From positions 230,524 to 294,523 of the forward strand of contig CAWJJU010000006.1 of the NCBI GenBank assembly GCA_963843315.1: DNA of 64,000 nucleotides, in the 5' to 3' direction. The notes below the pieces were generated by a model. The model saw only the letters and a list, made by a program, of their open reading frames with translations. It had not been told where the DNA came from and made no database searches. Each line of letters opens with the position of its first letter. The stretch's first letter is position 1. The translations under genes and the position numbers were made by a program. Source of the DNA: JAWVFM01 sp963843315 (GTDB lineage: Bacteria; Actinomycetota; Thermoleophilia; Solirubrobacterales; 70-9). This document shows, one piece after another, positions 1 through 9,726 of this stretch.

Positions 1-1
1 G

Positions 2-265
2 CTCGTGGGCCTCGCCGTCGAGCTCGCCCTCGCGGGATGGTCCCTGTGGAGCGCCGAGGGGGCAGCGCGGGCCGGAGCGCGCGCCGCGGCGGTCGGCGCC
101 GATCCTGGGCACGCGGCTCGGTCGGCGCTGCCGTCCGTTCTGCGCTCGGGGGCTTCGATCGGGCACGGTGGCGCCCTGAGGGTGCGGGTCGCAGCGCCCG
201 GCCTTCCCGGGGTGCAGGCGTCGGGCGGTGGCGGGCTTCCCGGAGCCGGCGATGCGGTTCGCTGA
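2..265 (+). CDS. C-terminal part of a TadE/pilin-like protein (5' truncated)
   Basis: An open frame enters from the left edge and stops at 263-265. The visible part opens with a hydrophobic stretch (GLAVELALAGWSLW) followed by an Ala/Gly-rich region, as in the single-pass membrane N-terminus of TadE/TadG-like pilus assembly proteins. It overlaps the next gene by 14 bases, which suggests one operon. The N-terminus lies outside the window, so the family call is inference; I recognise no catalytic motif. Confidence 0.35.
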   Translation, partial: LVGLAVELALAGWSLWSAEGAARAGARAAAVGADPGHAARSALPSVLRSGASIGHGGALRVRVAAPGLPGVQASGGGGLPGAGDAVR

Positions 266-596
266 ACGCTCCGGACAGGCCTCCGTCGAGCTCCTGGCCT
301 CGGTGCCGCTCTTCGGGCTCGCCGGGTTGGTCGCGTTCCAGCTGCTGGCGCTCGGCTACGGCTCGACCCTCGCCGACGGCGCCGCGGAGGCCGGCGCCGT
401 CGCGTTGGCAGCTGGCGCTCCGGTGAAGCCGGCGGTCGGCCGGGCCCTGCCCGGCTGGGCGCGCGACCGATTCCGCATCGAGCGCGACGGTGGAGAGGTG
501 CGGGTAACCCTGCGCATGCCCTCGCCCCTGGCGGCGGTGGGCAGGGAGCCGTCGGTGGAGTCCTCGGCGTGGGCGCGCCCGCCCGGCGGCGGATGA
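252..596 (+). CDS. TadE-like pseudopilin / pilus assembly protein
   Basis: A 114-residue protein beginning MRFAERSGQASVELLA. The short charged head, the GQASVELL motif and the following hydrophobic helix of about 20 residues are the signature of TadE/TadF-type minor pseudopilins, which insert in the inner membrane and act in Flp/Tad pilus assembly. The rest is a small Ala/Pro-rich extracytoplasmic domain. The ATG at 252 is chosen because it puts this motif right at the N-terminus. The stop overlaps the next start as ATGA (593-596), so translation is probably coupled. The exact Tad subunit cannot be told. Confidence 0.55.
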   Translation: MRFAERSGQASVELLASVPLFGLAGLVAFQLLALGYGSTLADGAAEAGAVALAAGAPVKPAVGRALPGWARDRFRIERDGGEVRVTLRMPSPLAAVGREPSVESSAWARPPGGG

Positions 597-2588
597 ACGC
601 CGACGCCGGCGGCGCGGTCGTCGTCGCGACGGAGATCGGCTCTGCCGCCGGCGGGCTGGCCTGGGCGGCCTCTCTGTCGGTGGCGGCCGCTCGGCGCGAG
701 CCCATGGGCGAGCCGGGGCCGGCCCTGCTGATCGAGGTCGGCAGCGCGGGCGGGCGCGGCCCGACGATGCTGGCGAGTCGTTCCGCGCGCCGGCTGGAGG
801 GCGAGCTGCGCGAGGCGGGCTTTCCGGCCGCCGCTCGCGGCGCGATCTGCTGGCTCGGGATGCGGGCGGGCGCGGAGGCCGAGGCCCAGGTGCGGGTGGC
901 GGCTCGCGCGGCCGCCGGCGCCGGAGCGCTCGTCGTCGTGTTCGCACCCGCGGAGGTCGCGCGCGGGCTGCTCGCGGTAACCCCCGGGATCCACGGGCTC
1001 CTCGTGCGGGCGCACCTGCCCGAGGACCGCCGGCTCGCAGCCCTCGCCGTGACCGAGGGCCGTCGCGCCGGGCGGTTGGTGAAGGTAGTCAGCAGGCCGC
1101 TCGGTCCGCTGGCCGCGCGGCGAGCGCTGACGGGCATCGACCCGGGCGGACCGGCCTCGGCTCGTGCGGCGCGGCTGTGCGCGTTCCTCGACCCACGACC
1201 CGAGGCTTCGCGGCGGGCGCCTCGCCCGCGGGCTGCGGGGCTCGCGTCGGCCGGCGGCCAGGTGACGCTGCTGGCGCTGGGCGCCTGCCTCGCGCTGCTC
1301 CTCGCGACGGCGGTGCTGATCGCGCTCGCCGGCTCGGTGACGGGCGCCGAGCGCGCCCAGAGCGGGGTGGACCTCGCCGCGCTGTCGGCCGTGCGCTCGA
1401 TGCGCGACGACCTCCCGAGATTGCAGGCGCCCGCGACGCTCCCGGGAGGACACCCGAACCCGGAGCATCTCGCCAAGCCCGCCTACCTCGAGCGCGCACG
1501 CGGCGCGGCCCTCGACGCGGCGCGGCGAAACGGTCTCGATGGCGATCGCCTGAAGGTGAGCTTTCCCGACTCCGCGTCGCCGGCGCCGCTGCGCGCGGCG
1601 GTCGCCTACCGGGCGCAGGCCCGCCCAGGCGACGCCCTGCCGGGCGCACCCCGAGCCGGCGCGATCTCGAAGCCCCTGCGCGCCGCGGCGCAGGCGGCCC
1701 CGCCGCAGGCCGCGATCGACGCCCGCGCCCGATACGCGACCGGCGGCGGCTACTCCGGCCCGCTCGCCTACCGGCAGGGCCGGCCGATGCGCCCCGATGT
1801 CGCCGCCGCGTTCGACCGCCTCGAGGCTGCGGCGACCCGCGACGGGGTTGCGCTCACGATCAACTCCGCCTATCGCTCCGACGCGGAGCAGGCGCGCCTC
1901 TACGCCGCGAACCCCGACCCGCGCTGGGTCGCTCCGCCGGGCACCTCGCTTCACCGCTGCGGCACCGAGCTCGATCTCGGGCCGCCCGACGCGCAGCCAT
2001 GGCTGGCGGCGAACGCTCCGCGCTTCGGGTTCGCGCAGCGCTACTCCTGGGAGGCCTGGCACTTCGGCTACGTGCGCGGCCCGGCGCCATGCTCGGCGGC
2101 GGGGAACGCCGTCGGCGAGCCCGACGGCAGGGCGGGCGCCGCGGCCGACGCTTCCGGCCTTCGTCCCGGCCGCGTACGAGCGCCCGGTCCTCGCGGCCGC
2201 CCGGCGCTGGAACGTCCCGGCGGGGCTGCTCGCCGCCCAGCTCGAGGCGGAGTCGGGTTTCAACCCTGGCGCCGTCTCGCCCGCCGGCGCGGAGGGGATC
2301 GCCCAGTTCATGCCTGCGACGGCGGCCGGATACGGGCTGCCCGACCCCTTCGACGCGGCGGCGGCCATCGACGCGCAGGGGCACCTCATGTCGGACCTGC
2401 TGCGGCGCTTCGGCTCGCCCGCGCTCGCGCTGGCCGCCTACAACGCCGGGCCGGGCGCCGTGGCTGCCTGCGGCTGCGTGCCCGCCTACCCCGAGACCCA
2501 GGCCTACGTCGCCCGCATCCTGGGGCTGATGGACGCGACCGGCGCGATGTCGCTGCCGGCCCCGCTCGAGGTGCGGTTGGTCGCCTAA
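593..2588 (+). CDS. Composite TadG-like / VanY carboxypeptidase / lytic transglycosylase protein
   Basis: One long frame from the ATG at 593. It has an Ala-rich N-terminal domain of about 210 residues that I do not recognise, then a TadG/TadE-like membrane segment (GGQVTLLALGACLALLLATA, near 1255-1330). A D-Ala-D-Ala carboxypeptidase (VanY, M15B) domain follows, with the motifs SAYRSDAEQARLY, HRCGTELDLG and WHFGYV that supply the Zn ligands. After an indel near 2,100-2,150 the frame shifts and a lytic transglycosylase (SLT) domain follows: the catalytic-type ESGFNPGAVSPAGA, then GIAQFMPATA and ALAAYNAGPGAV. The N-terminal block and the membrane/VanY part may originally be two genes. The role is probably peptidoglycan remodelling linked to a Tad-like pilus or secretion system. 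It converges on, and overlaps by 3 bases, the EVE gene. Confidence 0.6.
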
Positions 2589-3051
2589 GCCTTCGACGCG
2601 ACCGCGCCCATGCGGTCGCGAAGGCGCTTGGCGTCGGCGTCGGACGATGGTGCGCAGCTGGCCCTGGAACGCGAGGTGCCAGTGGGCCTCGGGCCACTTC
2701 TTCAGGTGGTCGAGCTTGCCGAGCATCGACTCGGCCGGGACGAAGTCGTCCTCGTCGAGCACGAGCACCGGCTCGCCCTCCACGCGCCAGGGGTAGGCCT
2801 CGGGCTTTTTCTTCTTGCCCTGCGGCCAGATCGAGCGTGCGGTCCTCGAACATCGTCGAGCGCACGCGGGCGATGCCGCCGAAGGCCTGCACGCCGGTGA
2901 CGTAGAAGATCACCTCGTCGCCCGGCTGGAACTCCGAGGCCTGGTTGCGCCGGCCCTCCTTCAGCCCGATCGGGTCGAAGCCGCGCTCGACGTTGATCCG
3001 GAAGTTCTCGAGCGAGCCGGTGAGGATCCAGGTCTTGCCGCCGTCGCTCAT
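2585..3051 (-). CDS. EVE domain protein
   Basis: Starts MSDGGKTWILTGSLENFR at 3051. The opening resembles the first strand of EVE (PUA-like) domains, followed by PGDEVIFYVTGVQAFGGIARV and, after a frame change near 2,810, WRVEGEPVLVLDEDDFVPAE and HLKKWPEAHWHLAFQGQLR. EVE domains bind modified bases in nucleic acids; no fused nuclease is seen here. About 150 residues is normal for a stand-alone EVE protein. Indels near 2,810 and 2,640 break the frame. Divergently transcribed from the MaoC gene, with 37 bases between the two starts. Confidence 0.75.
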
Positions 3052-3088
3052 GGCCCGATCATACGGCGGGCCGGTAGTGTCCCCGCCC

Positions 3089-3556
3089 ATGGCGATCCAG
3101 AAGATCGGGAGCCTCGAAGAGCTTCAGGGCCTCGTGGGCCAGGAGATCGGGCCCACGGAGTGGAAGACCATCTCCCAGGAGACGATCGACGCCTACGCCG
3201 ACGTCTCCGGTGACCACCAGTGGATCCACACCGACGTCGAGCGCGCCAAGCGCGAGAGCCCCTTCGGCGGCACGGTCGCCCACGGCAACCTCACCCTGGC
3301 GCTCACCGACGCCTTCCGGCTCGAGCTGATCGAGCAGGAGGGCGTCGTCGCGGGCGTGAACTACGGCTTCGACAAGGTGCGCTTCCCGGCGCCGGTGCCC
3401 GCGGGGTCGCGGGTGCGGGCGCGGGCGCAGCTGCAGTCGGTCGACCAGCTCGAGGGCGGCTGGTGGCACGTGGTCACCCGCATCACCGTCGAGGTCGAGG
3501 GCAACGACAAGCCCGCACTGGTGGCCGACAGCGTCGGCCGCGCCCTCGCCGGCTAG
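3089..3556 (+). CDS. MaoC-like (R)-specific enoyl-CoA hydratase
   Basis: An intact 155-residue single hot-dog domain. The MaoC signature is visible: the hydratase-2 motif DAYADVSGDHQWIHTDVERA with the catalytic Asp/His pair, followed by SPFGGTVAHGNLTLAL. These enzymes hydrate trans-2-enoyl-CoA to (R)-3-hydroxyacyl-CoA. The ATG at 3089 directly precedes AIQKIGSLEELQ, typical of actinobacterial MaoC dehydratases of this length. It is followed by a strong hairpin at 3588-3605. The substrate is unknown; many actinobacterial members are annotated only as MaoC family dehydratase. Confidence 0.88.
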   Translation: MAIQKIGSLEELQGLVGQEIGPTEWKTISQETIDAYADVSGDHQWIHTDVERAKRESPFGGTVAHGNLTLALTDAFRLELIEQEGVVAGVNYGFDKVRFPAPVPAGSRVRARAQLQSVDQLEGGWWHVVTRITVEVEGNDKPALVADSVGRALAG

Positions 3557-3582
3557 GCCCCACCAAACCCCGCCGAGATGCG

Positions 3583-3610
3583 AAAAAGGGCCCCCTGAGG
3601 GGCCCAAATT
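3583..3610. terminator. Bidirectional intrinsic terminator
   Basis: A perfect 7-bp GC stem (GGGCCCC/GGGGCCC, loop CTGA, 3588-3605) flanked by A5 on the left and AAATT on the right. It lies between the convergent MaoC and cupredoxin genes and so can serve both strands. Confidence 0.75.
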
Positions 3611-3646
3611 CGCAACTCAGCGTTGTTTGCGGCGCGGACGCGCCCG

Positions 3647-4105
3647 TTACTTGACGGTCAGCGTGCCCTTCATGCCGGCGGCCTCGTGGCCGTCGACCGA
3701 GCAGTAGTAGGTGTAGGTGCCCGGCTTGAGGTTCACGGTCGTGGAGGTCTTGCTGCCGGCGATCGTGTCGGTGGCGCCGATGTCGTTTCCGCCCGACTCG
3801 ATGGTGACGTTGTGGTCGAGCGGGGACATGTTGGTGAAGTTCACCGTCACCTGGCCGGCCTTGGCGGTGAGGGACTTCTGCTGGTACGCGAGCGCACCGC
3901 TCGGGTCGGCGGAGACGTCCAGCGTCGAGGCGCCGCCGGATGACGAGCTGCCGCCTGACGAGCTGCCGCCTGAGGAGCTGCCGCCCGAGGAGGTCGTGCT
4001 GCTGGCCGTGGTGCTCGAGGTCGTGCTGGAGCTGCTCGACCCGCACGCGGCGAGCGCAAGCGCCGCGACGCCCGCAAGGGCGAGCGAAAGTGCGAGCTTC
4101 TTCAT
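3647..4105 (-). CDS. Cupredoxin (plastocyanin-like) lipoprotein
   Basis: 152 residues from the ATG at 4105, preceded by a GGTGGAAG ribosome-binding site. A lipoprotein signal peptide ends in a lipobox (LALAAC, Cys about 20). A low-complexity Ser/Thr/Gly linker of about 40 residues follows, then a cupredoxin domain. The four type-I copper ligands are visible: His in LDHNVTIE, Cys in YYCSVDGH, His in the same motif, and Met in AAGMKGTL. It is probably a membrane-anchored electron carrier or copper-binding protein on the outer face of the membrane. Intact and monocistronic, with a shared terminator downstream. An alternative ATG at 4123 would add six residues. Confidence 0.88.
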   Translation of the reverse strand: MKKLALSLALAGVAALALAACGSSSSSTTSSTTASSTTSSGGSSSGGSSSGGSSSSGGASTLDVSADPSGALAYQQKSLTAKAGQVTVNFTNMSPLDHNVTIESGGNDIGATDTIAGSKTSTTVNLKPGTYTYYCSVDGHEAAGMKGTLTVK

Positions 4106-4172
4106 GTGTCTTCCACCTTTCATCGTGTTCGGAGCCGTAGTACCAGATGGGGACTACTCTAGGTTCAACGAC

Positions 4173-5000
4173 CTACTCGCCCGTGAACTCGGGCGTCTGG
4201 CCGGCGAAGAAGGCCGGAACCGCGCGGGCCAGGTCCGCCGTGCCCATCGAGTCGGCGATGCCGTGGCGCTCGAGCTGGAGGTGGTCGGCGAGCGAGTTGT
4301 CGAGGCTCGACGCCAGCAGGCGCTTGCAGGTCGCGACGTAGTGCGGCGCAGCCTTTGCGAGCTCGGCCGCGAGCTCCTGCGCGCGGGGCAGCAGCTCGTC
4401 CGCCGGGACCACCTCCGACACCAGGCCGCGCTCCTTCGCGTCGGCCGCGGTCATGTTGGGGTCGCGCAGCATCAGCTCCAGCGCCGGCCCGGGGCCGATC
4501 ACTCGAGGCAGGAAGTAGGTCATGCCGCCGTCGGGCGATGCCCCGATGCGCCCGTAGGCGACTGCGAAGAACGCCTGTTCCGAGGCGATCCGGATGTCGC
4601 ACTGGAGCGCGAGCGAGAAGCCGGCCCCCGCCGCGGGCCCGTTGACGGCCGCGATCACCGGGTACGGCACCCGGCGCAGGTCGACGATCGCCTGGTGCAG
4701 CACGTCGGCGCCGCGGCGCACCGAGGCGGGCAGGTCGATGTCGTCGCGCTCCAGCCCCTCCTTGAACCAGTTGACGTCGCCGCCTGCGGAGAAGGCCCGG
4801 CCGGAGCCGGTGATGATCGCCGCACGCACGGCGGCGTCGTCGGCCATCCAGGAGGCCAGGACGGTGAGCTCGCCGATCATCTCCGGGCTCATGGCGTTGA
4901 GCGCGTCGGGGCGGTTGAGGGTGACCGTGGCGACGGCGCCGTCGACCTCGATGTCGATCGTCTTCAGCTCGGGCGGTGCGGCGGTTTCGACTGCGCTCAT
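4173..5000 (-). CDS. Enoyl-CoA hydratase/isomerase family protein
   Basis: An intact 275-residue crotonase-fold protein. It has TLNRPDALNAMSPEMI near the N-terminus, ITGSGRAFSAGGDVNWF (the oxyanion-hole strand), and NGPAAGAGFSLALQCDIRIAS followed by GRIGASPDGGMTYFLPR. The start at 5000 is preceded by AGGAG at the correct distance. Members hydrate or isomerise enoyl-CoA in beta-oxidation and related pathways. The classical second catalytic Glu position appears as SPDGG, so the precise reaction is uncertain (hydratase, isomerase or decarboxylase). Divergent from uvrC across a 50-base gap that must hold both promoters. Confidence 0.85.
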   Translation of the reverse strand: MSAVETAAPPELKTIDIEVDGAVATVTLNRPDALNAMSPEMIGELTVLASWMADDAAVRAAIITGSGRAFSAGGDVNWFKEGLERDDIDLPASVRRGADVLHQAIVDLRRVPYPVIAAVNGPAAGAGFSLALQCDIRIASEQAFFAVAYGRIGASPDGGMTYFLPRVIGPGPALELMLRDPNMTAADAKERGLVSEVVPADELLPRAQELAAELAKAAPHYVATCKRLLASSLDNSLADHLQLERHGIADSMGTADLARAVPAFFAGQTPEFTGE

Positions 5001-5050
5001 CTGCGGCTCCTGGGTTGGGGGACGGCGGGAGCGAACCGTACCCTGTGGGC

Positions 5051-6914
5051 ATGGCAAGGGAGACCCTCAAGGAGCAGCGCGTCGGAGCTGCCGGACCAGC
5101 CTGGCGTGTACCTGATGAAGGACTCACGCGGCGAGGTGATCTACGTCGGCAAGGCGGTCTCGATCCGCAAGCGCGTGGGCTCGCACTTCTCGGGAAAGGG
5201 CCGCTCCAGCCCGGACATGCTGAGGCAGGTGCGCTCGTTCGATTTCGTCGTGACGGAGACGGAGGCCGAGGCCCTGCTGGCCGAACAGCAGCTGATCAAG
5301 CGCCACCGCCCGCGCTTCAACATCCGCCTGCGCGACGACAAGTCGTACCCCTACATCGGGATCAGCCTCGACGAGGAGTTCCCGCGGGTGTACTTCACGC
5401 GCGAGCGCCACCGCCCCGGGCGCGTGTACTTCGGTCCCTACGCGAGCGCGAAGCGCACCCGGGAGACCCTGGAGCTGCTCGGCAAGCTGTTCCAGTACCG
5501 CACCTGCGAGGGCCCGGATCCCGGCCGCCGCTCGGGAGTGCCCTGCCTCGACTACTACATCAAGCGCTGCCAGGCGCCCTGCGTGGGCTACATCGATCGC
5601 GCCGAGTACCGCCGCAACGTCGAGGCGATCGCGGCGTTTCTCTCCGGCCGCTACCGCGACGTGGAGCGCGACCTGGAGTCGAAGATGGAGGAGGCCTCGC
5701 GGGGCGAGCAGTTCGAGCGCGCCGCGGTGCTGCGCGACCGCCTCGCCGCCGTCCGCTCGCTGATGCAGCGCCAGCGCGTGGCGGGGGATTCGCTTCAGAA
5801 CGTGGACGTGATCGGCGTCGCCGTCGACGGGCGCGACGCCAACGCCCAGGTCTTCCAGGTCCGCGACGGGGTGCTGGCCGAGCGCCAGAGCTTCTACCTG
5901 GCCAACGAGGGCGAGCGCTCGGAGGCGGAGGTGATCGAGGAGTTCCTGGCGCAGTACTACTCGGCGGTGCCCGCGATCCCACGGCTGATCGTGGTGGGCT
6001 CGGCCCTCGCCGGCCGGGAGGGCCTGGTCTCCGAGGCGCTTGCGGAGCGTCGCGGAGGCTCGGTGGAGGTCCGCGTCGCCGAGCGCGGCGACAAGCGCCG
6101 GCTGCGCGAGATGGCCGAGCGCAACGCGAAGCTCGCGCTTGCACAGGACAAGCTGCGGCGCGAGCGCAGCCGCCAGCAACGGGTCGACGCGCTCGCCGAC
6201 CTGTCCGAGGCGCTCGGCCTGGAGACGCTTCCCGTGCGGATCGAGGGGTTCGACATCTCCAACCTCGGGTCCGAGCACACCGTGGCGTCGATGGTGGTGT
6301 TCGAGGGCGGGGCGCCCAAGAAGTCCGACTACCGCCGCTTCCGGATCCGCGGCGACCGCGCCGACGGCCCGGACGACTTCGCCTCGATGGAGGAGGTCCT
6401 CTCGCCGCCGCGTGGCCCGCCTCGACGCCCAGACCGACCTCTCACCGCACGATCGAGCGCGGGACGCGAGCTTTGCCTCGCGCCCCGACGTGGTCCTGAT
6501 CGACGGTGGCAAGGGCCAGCTGGGCGCGGCCATGCGCCCGCTCGCCGGGCTCGCCGAGCGCGGCGTGACCGTGATCAGCCTGGCGAAGAAGCTCGAGGAG
6601 GTCTACGTGCCGGGCCGCTCGGCCCGCTGCCGGTCCCCGCCGACTCCGAGGCCTCGCGCCTGCTCCAGCGGGTGCGCGACGAGGCCCACCGCTTCGCCAT
6701 CGAGCACCACCGAAAGCGCCGCGACGCCTCGATGCGGCGCTCGCTGCTGGACGAGCTGCCCGGCGTGGGGCCGGCGCGAAAGCGGGCGCTGCTGGTCCAC
6801 TTCGGCTCGCCGGAGCGCGTGGCCAACGCCTCGCGCGAGGAGCTCGAGGCCGTGCCGGGCATTCCCGGCAAGCTCGCCCGCGACATCCACCGCCAGCTGA
6901 ACCGCACGGGCTGA
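5051..6914 (+). CDS. uvrC: UvrC, excinuclease ABC subunit C (frame broken)
   Basis: The nucleotide-excision-repair endonuclease that makes both incisions. Visible in order: the GIY-YIG domain (PGVYLMKDSRGEVIYVGKA), the Cys-rich region (TCEGP, GVPCLDYYIKRCQAPC), the UVR domain (ASRGEQFERAAVLRDRLAAV), the RNase-H-like C-terminal nuclease (IEGFDISNLGSEHTVASMVVF, DVVLIDGGKGQL) and tandem HhH motifs (LLDELPGVGPARKRALL, VPGIPGKLA). About 620 residues is full length. Single-base indels near 5,080, 6,405 and 6,620 break the frame while homology continues, so the gene is probably intact in the organism. The ATG at 5051 gives the expected short lead into the GIY-YIG domain. Confidence 0.95.
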
Positions 6915-6974
6915 GGCGACCGCGGGGGCCGCACCGGCGTGTCAACAACCAACCGCGCCCGCGATAATCGCTTC

Positions 6975-7902
6975 GTGAGCGCGTTGGCGATCGAGGTCAG
7001 GGGCCTGCGAAAGGCCTACGGCTCGAACGAGGCGGTGCGCGGCATCGACCTGCAGGTCCAGTCCGGCGCGATCTTCGCCTTCCTCGGGCCGAACGGCGCC
7101 GGCAAGACCACGACGACCGAGATCCTCGAGGGCTACCGCGAGCGCACCGCGGGCGAGGTGCAGGTGCTGGGCTCCGACCCCGGAGAAGCCGACCGCGCGT
7201 GGCGCGAGCGCATCGGCATCGTCCTCCAGCAGTGCGAGCTCCAGCCGCTGCTGACGGTGCGCGAGACGCTGGAGCTGTACGCCGGCTACTTCTCCTCGCC
7301 CCGCCCGATCGACGAGACGATCGACGTCGTCGGCCTGGACGAGAAGGCGGACGACCGGGTCGGGCCGGCTGTCGGGCGGCCAGCAGCGGCGCGTGGACGT
7401 CGGCGCCGCGCTCATCGGCGACCCCGAGCTGCTCTTCCTCGACGAGCCCACGACGGGCTTCGACCCGTCGGCGCGCCGCCAGGCCTGGGAGGTCATCGGG
7501 AGCCTGCGCAGGCTCGGCAAGACCGTCTTCCTGACCACGCACTACATGGAGGAGGCCCAGGCGCTGGCCGATCGCGTGGCGATCATCCGGCGCGGCGAGA
7601 TCGTGGCCGAGGGGCCGCCCTCGGAGCTCGGCGGGCGAGGCGAGGCGGCGACGCTCGTGGAGTTCGACCTGCCCGCCGGCGCCGCCGACCTGCCCCAGGC
7701 CGTCGCCGCCGCCCGGGTCGACGGCTCGGGCGCGACCGGGCGCGTCAACCTCAGCACGCACGACCCGGTGACCGTCCTGAACTCGCTCACCGGCTGGGCG
7801 CTCGAGCGGGGCGTGGCCCTGGGCGACCTCGAGGTCCACCGCCCGAGCCTCGAGGACGTCTACCTCGAGCTCACGGGCGAGGACGAGGAGGAGGGCTCGT
7901 GA
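6975..7902 (+). CDS. ABC exporter ATP-binding protein (DrrA/CcmA type)
   Basis: Starts at the GTG at 6975. Walker A is GPNGAGKTTTTEIL, the Q-loop region is IGIVLQQCELQPLLTV, the signature LSGGQQRR appears once a frame slip near 7,365 is corrected, and Walker B is ELLFLDEPTTGFDP with the H-loop TTHYMEEA. The C-terminal extension ending RPSLEDVYLELTGE is typical of ABC-2 drug/lipid/polysaccharide exporter ATPases. Its TGA overlaps the GTG of the permease by 4 bases (GTGA). The substrate is unknown. Confidence 0.9.
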
Positions 7903-8712
7903 GCTCGGCGCCGCCCTCGTCTGGCATCAGTTCCGCTACGACCAGAAGGTCTTCTGGCGCAACCCGGCGTCGGTCTTCTTCACGGTGATGCTGCCCGTGT
8001 TCTTCATGGTGATCTTCCAGCTCCTGTTCGGCGGGCAGACCGTGAGCGGGCGCCACATCAAGGTCAGCACCTACTACGTGCCCGCGATCATCACCCTCGG
8101 GGTGATCTCGGCGACCAGCGTGAACCTCGCGATCAACCTCACCCGCGAGCGCGAGGCGGGCCTGCTGAAGCGCGTGCGCGGGACGCCCCTGCCGGCGCCG
8201 GTGTTCATCGCGGGCCGGGTCGGCAACTCGATCGTCGTCGGCGCGCTCATGCTTGTCGCTCGTCGCGGGCCTGGGCGCAGTCGCCTACGGCGTGCCGATT
8301 CCGTGGTCGGAGGCGGGCGCCGTGATCGTCACGCTCGTGGTCGGCGCGGCCTCGTTCTGCGCGATGGGCATCGCCCTCACCACGATCATCCCCACCGAGG
8401 ACGCCGCGCCCGCGATCACGCAGGCCATCTTCCTGCCCCTCTATTTCCTGTCCGGGAGTCTTCATCCCCGACGACCAGATCCCGTCGGGCGTCCTCACCG
8501 TCGCCGGGATCTTCCCGGTGCGCCACTTCTTCCTGGCGTTCCTCAACGCCTGGGTCCCCACGGGGAGCGGCTTCGACCCCAAGGACCTCGCGATCGTCGC
8601 CGCGTGGGGTGCGGCAGCCCTCGTAGTCGCAATCCGTAGATTCCGCTGGGCGCCGGCAGGGCGACTGACAGCTACCGTCTCGTCTCGTACTCAAACGAAC
8701 CGAAAGGACTGA
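7899..8712 (+). CDS. ABC-2 type permease
   Basis: Partner membrane subunit of the preceding ATPase, coupled through GTGA. Hydrophobic segments include VFFTVMLPVFFMVIFQLLFG, VPAIITLGVISATSVNLAIN, VTLVVGAASFCAMGIAL and AITQAIFLPLYFLSG. The cytoplasmic motif LTREREAGLLKRVRGTPLP and the C-terminal IFPVRHFFLAFLNAW are typical of ABC2_membrane (DrrB-like) proteins. Indels near 7,915, 8,250 and 8,458 change frame. The last frame ends at 8712, only 6 bases before gap, although the pair is probably a separate transcription unit from glycolysis. Confidence 0.85.
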
Positions 8713-8718
8713 GCCCAC

Positions 8719-9726
8719 ATGCCAGTAAAGGTCGGAATCAACGGCTTCGGGAGGATCGGCCGCAACCTCCTCAGGGCCGCGCACGCTGCGGGGTCCGATC
8801 TCGAGTTCGTGGCCGTCAACGACATCACCGACGAGCACACGCTCGCCCACCTGCTCAAGTACGACTCGATTCTGGGGCGGTTCCCGGGCAAGGTCGAGGA
8901 GGGCAAGGACGCCCTGATCGTCGACGGCGCGACGGTGCGCGTGCTCGCCGAGCGCGACCCGGCCGACCTGCCCTGGGGCGACCTCGGCGTCGACGTCGTG
9001 ATCGAGTCGACCGGCTTCTTCACCAAGCGCGACGACGCCGCCAAGCACCTCGAGGCCGGCGCCAAGAAGGTGATCATCTCCGCGCCCGCCACCGACCCCG
9101 ACGTGACGGTGGCGCTGGGCGTGAACTTCGACACGGCGTACGACCCGGAGAAGCACAACATCATCTCCAACGCCTCGTGCACCACCAACTGCCTGGCGCC
9201 GCTCGCGAAGGCGGTCAACGACGCGGTCGGCATCGAGCGCGGCCTGATGACCACGATCCACGCCTACACGTCAGACCAGCGCCTTCAGGACATGCCGCAC
9301 AAGGACCTGCGCCGGGCGCGGGCAGCGGCGCTCAACCTGATCCCGACGACCACGGGGGCGGCCAAGGCGGTCGGCCTCGTGCTTCCCGAGCTCGCCGGCA
9401 AGCTCAACGGCATCGCCGTGCGGGCTCCGGTGGCCACCGGCTCGGTGGTCGACCTGACCTGCGTGCTGCGCGACGAGACCACCGCGGAGGACCTGAACGC
9501 GGTGGTGAAGGCCGCCGCCGAGGGGCCGATGGAGGGCATCCTCGCCTACACCGAGGACCCGATCGTCTCGACCGACATCGTCGGCGACCCGCATTCGTCG
9601 ATCTTCGACGCGCCACAGACCATCGTGGTGGACGGGACCTTCGCGAAGCTGGTCACCTGGTACGACAACGAGTGGGGCTACTCGAACCGCTGCATCGAGC
9701 TCGCGGAGAAGGTCCTGCCCGCTTGA
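8719..9726 (+). CDS. gap: Glyceraldehyde-3-phosphate dehydrogenase, type I
   Basis: An intact 335-residue enzyme converting glyceraldehyde 3-phosphate, NAD and Pi to 1,3-bisphosphoglycerate. The Rossmann motif GINGFGRIGR is at the N-terminus, the catalytic Cys is at about 154 in SNASCTTN, and RAPVATGSVVDLT and WYDNEWGYSNR lie near the C-terminus. First gene of a four-gene glycolytic operon; its stop overlaps the pgk start as TTGA. A GAAAGGA ribosome-binding site precedes the ATG. No frame damage, unlike many neighbours. Confidence 0.97.
   Translation: MPVKVGINGFGRIGRNLLRAAHAAGSDLEFVAVNDITDEHTLAHLLKYDSILGRFPGKVEEGKDALIVDGATVRVLAERDPADLPWGDLGVDVVIESTGFFTKRDDAAKHLEAGAKKVIISAPATDPDVTVALGVNFDTAYDPEKHNIISNASCTTNCLAPLAKAVNDAVGIERGLMTTIHAYTSDQRLQDMPHKDLRRARAAALNLIPTTTGAAKAVGLVLPELAGKLNGIAVRAPVATGSVVDLTCVLRDETTAEDLNAVVKAAAEGPMEGILAYTEDPIVSTDIVGDPHSSIFDAPQTIVVDGTFAKLVTWYDNEWGYSNRCIELAEKVLPA

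Noticed and set aside
356..2389. Long open frame of 677 codons on the minus strand
   Set aside because: Antisense shadow of the GC-rich composite pilus/VanY/SLT gene; Arg/Ala/Gly-rich with no domain.
3717..5080. Plus-strand open frame that appears fused to uvrC (over 1,000 codons)
   Set aside because: The part before 5,051 is the antisense of the cupredoxin and enoyl-CoA hydratase genes; uvrC begins at 5051.
5051..6914. Programmed ribosomal frameshifting in uvrC and other genes
   Set aside because: Slips occur at varying places in dozens of genes without slippery heptamers or conserved signals; sequence error is simpler.
9723..9726. pgk start placed at a later ATG
   Set aside because: The TTG overlap gives the conserved N-terminus; downstream ATGs would remove the substrate-binding VRADLN motif.
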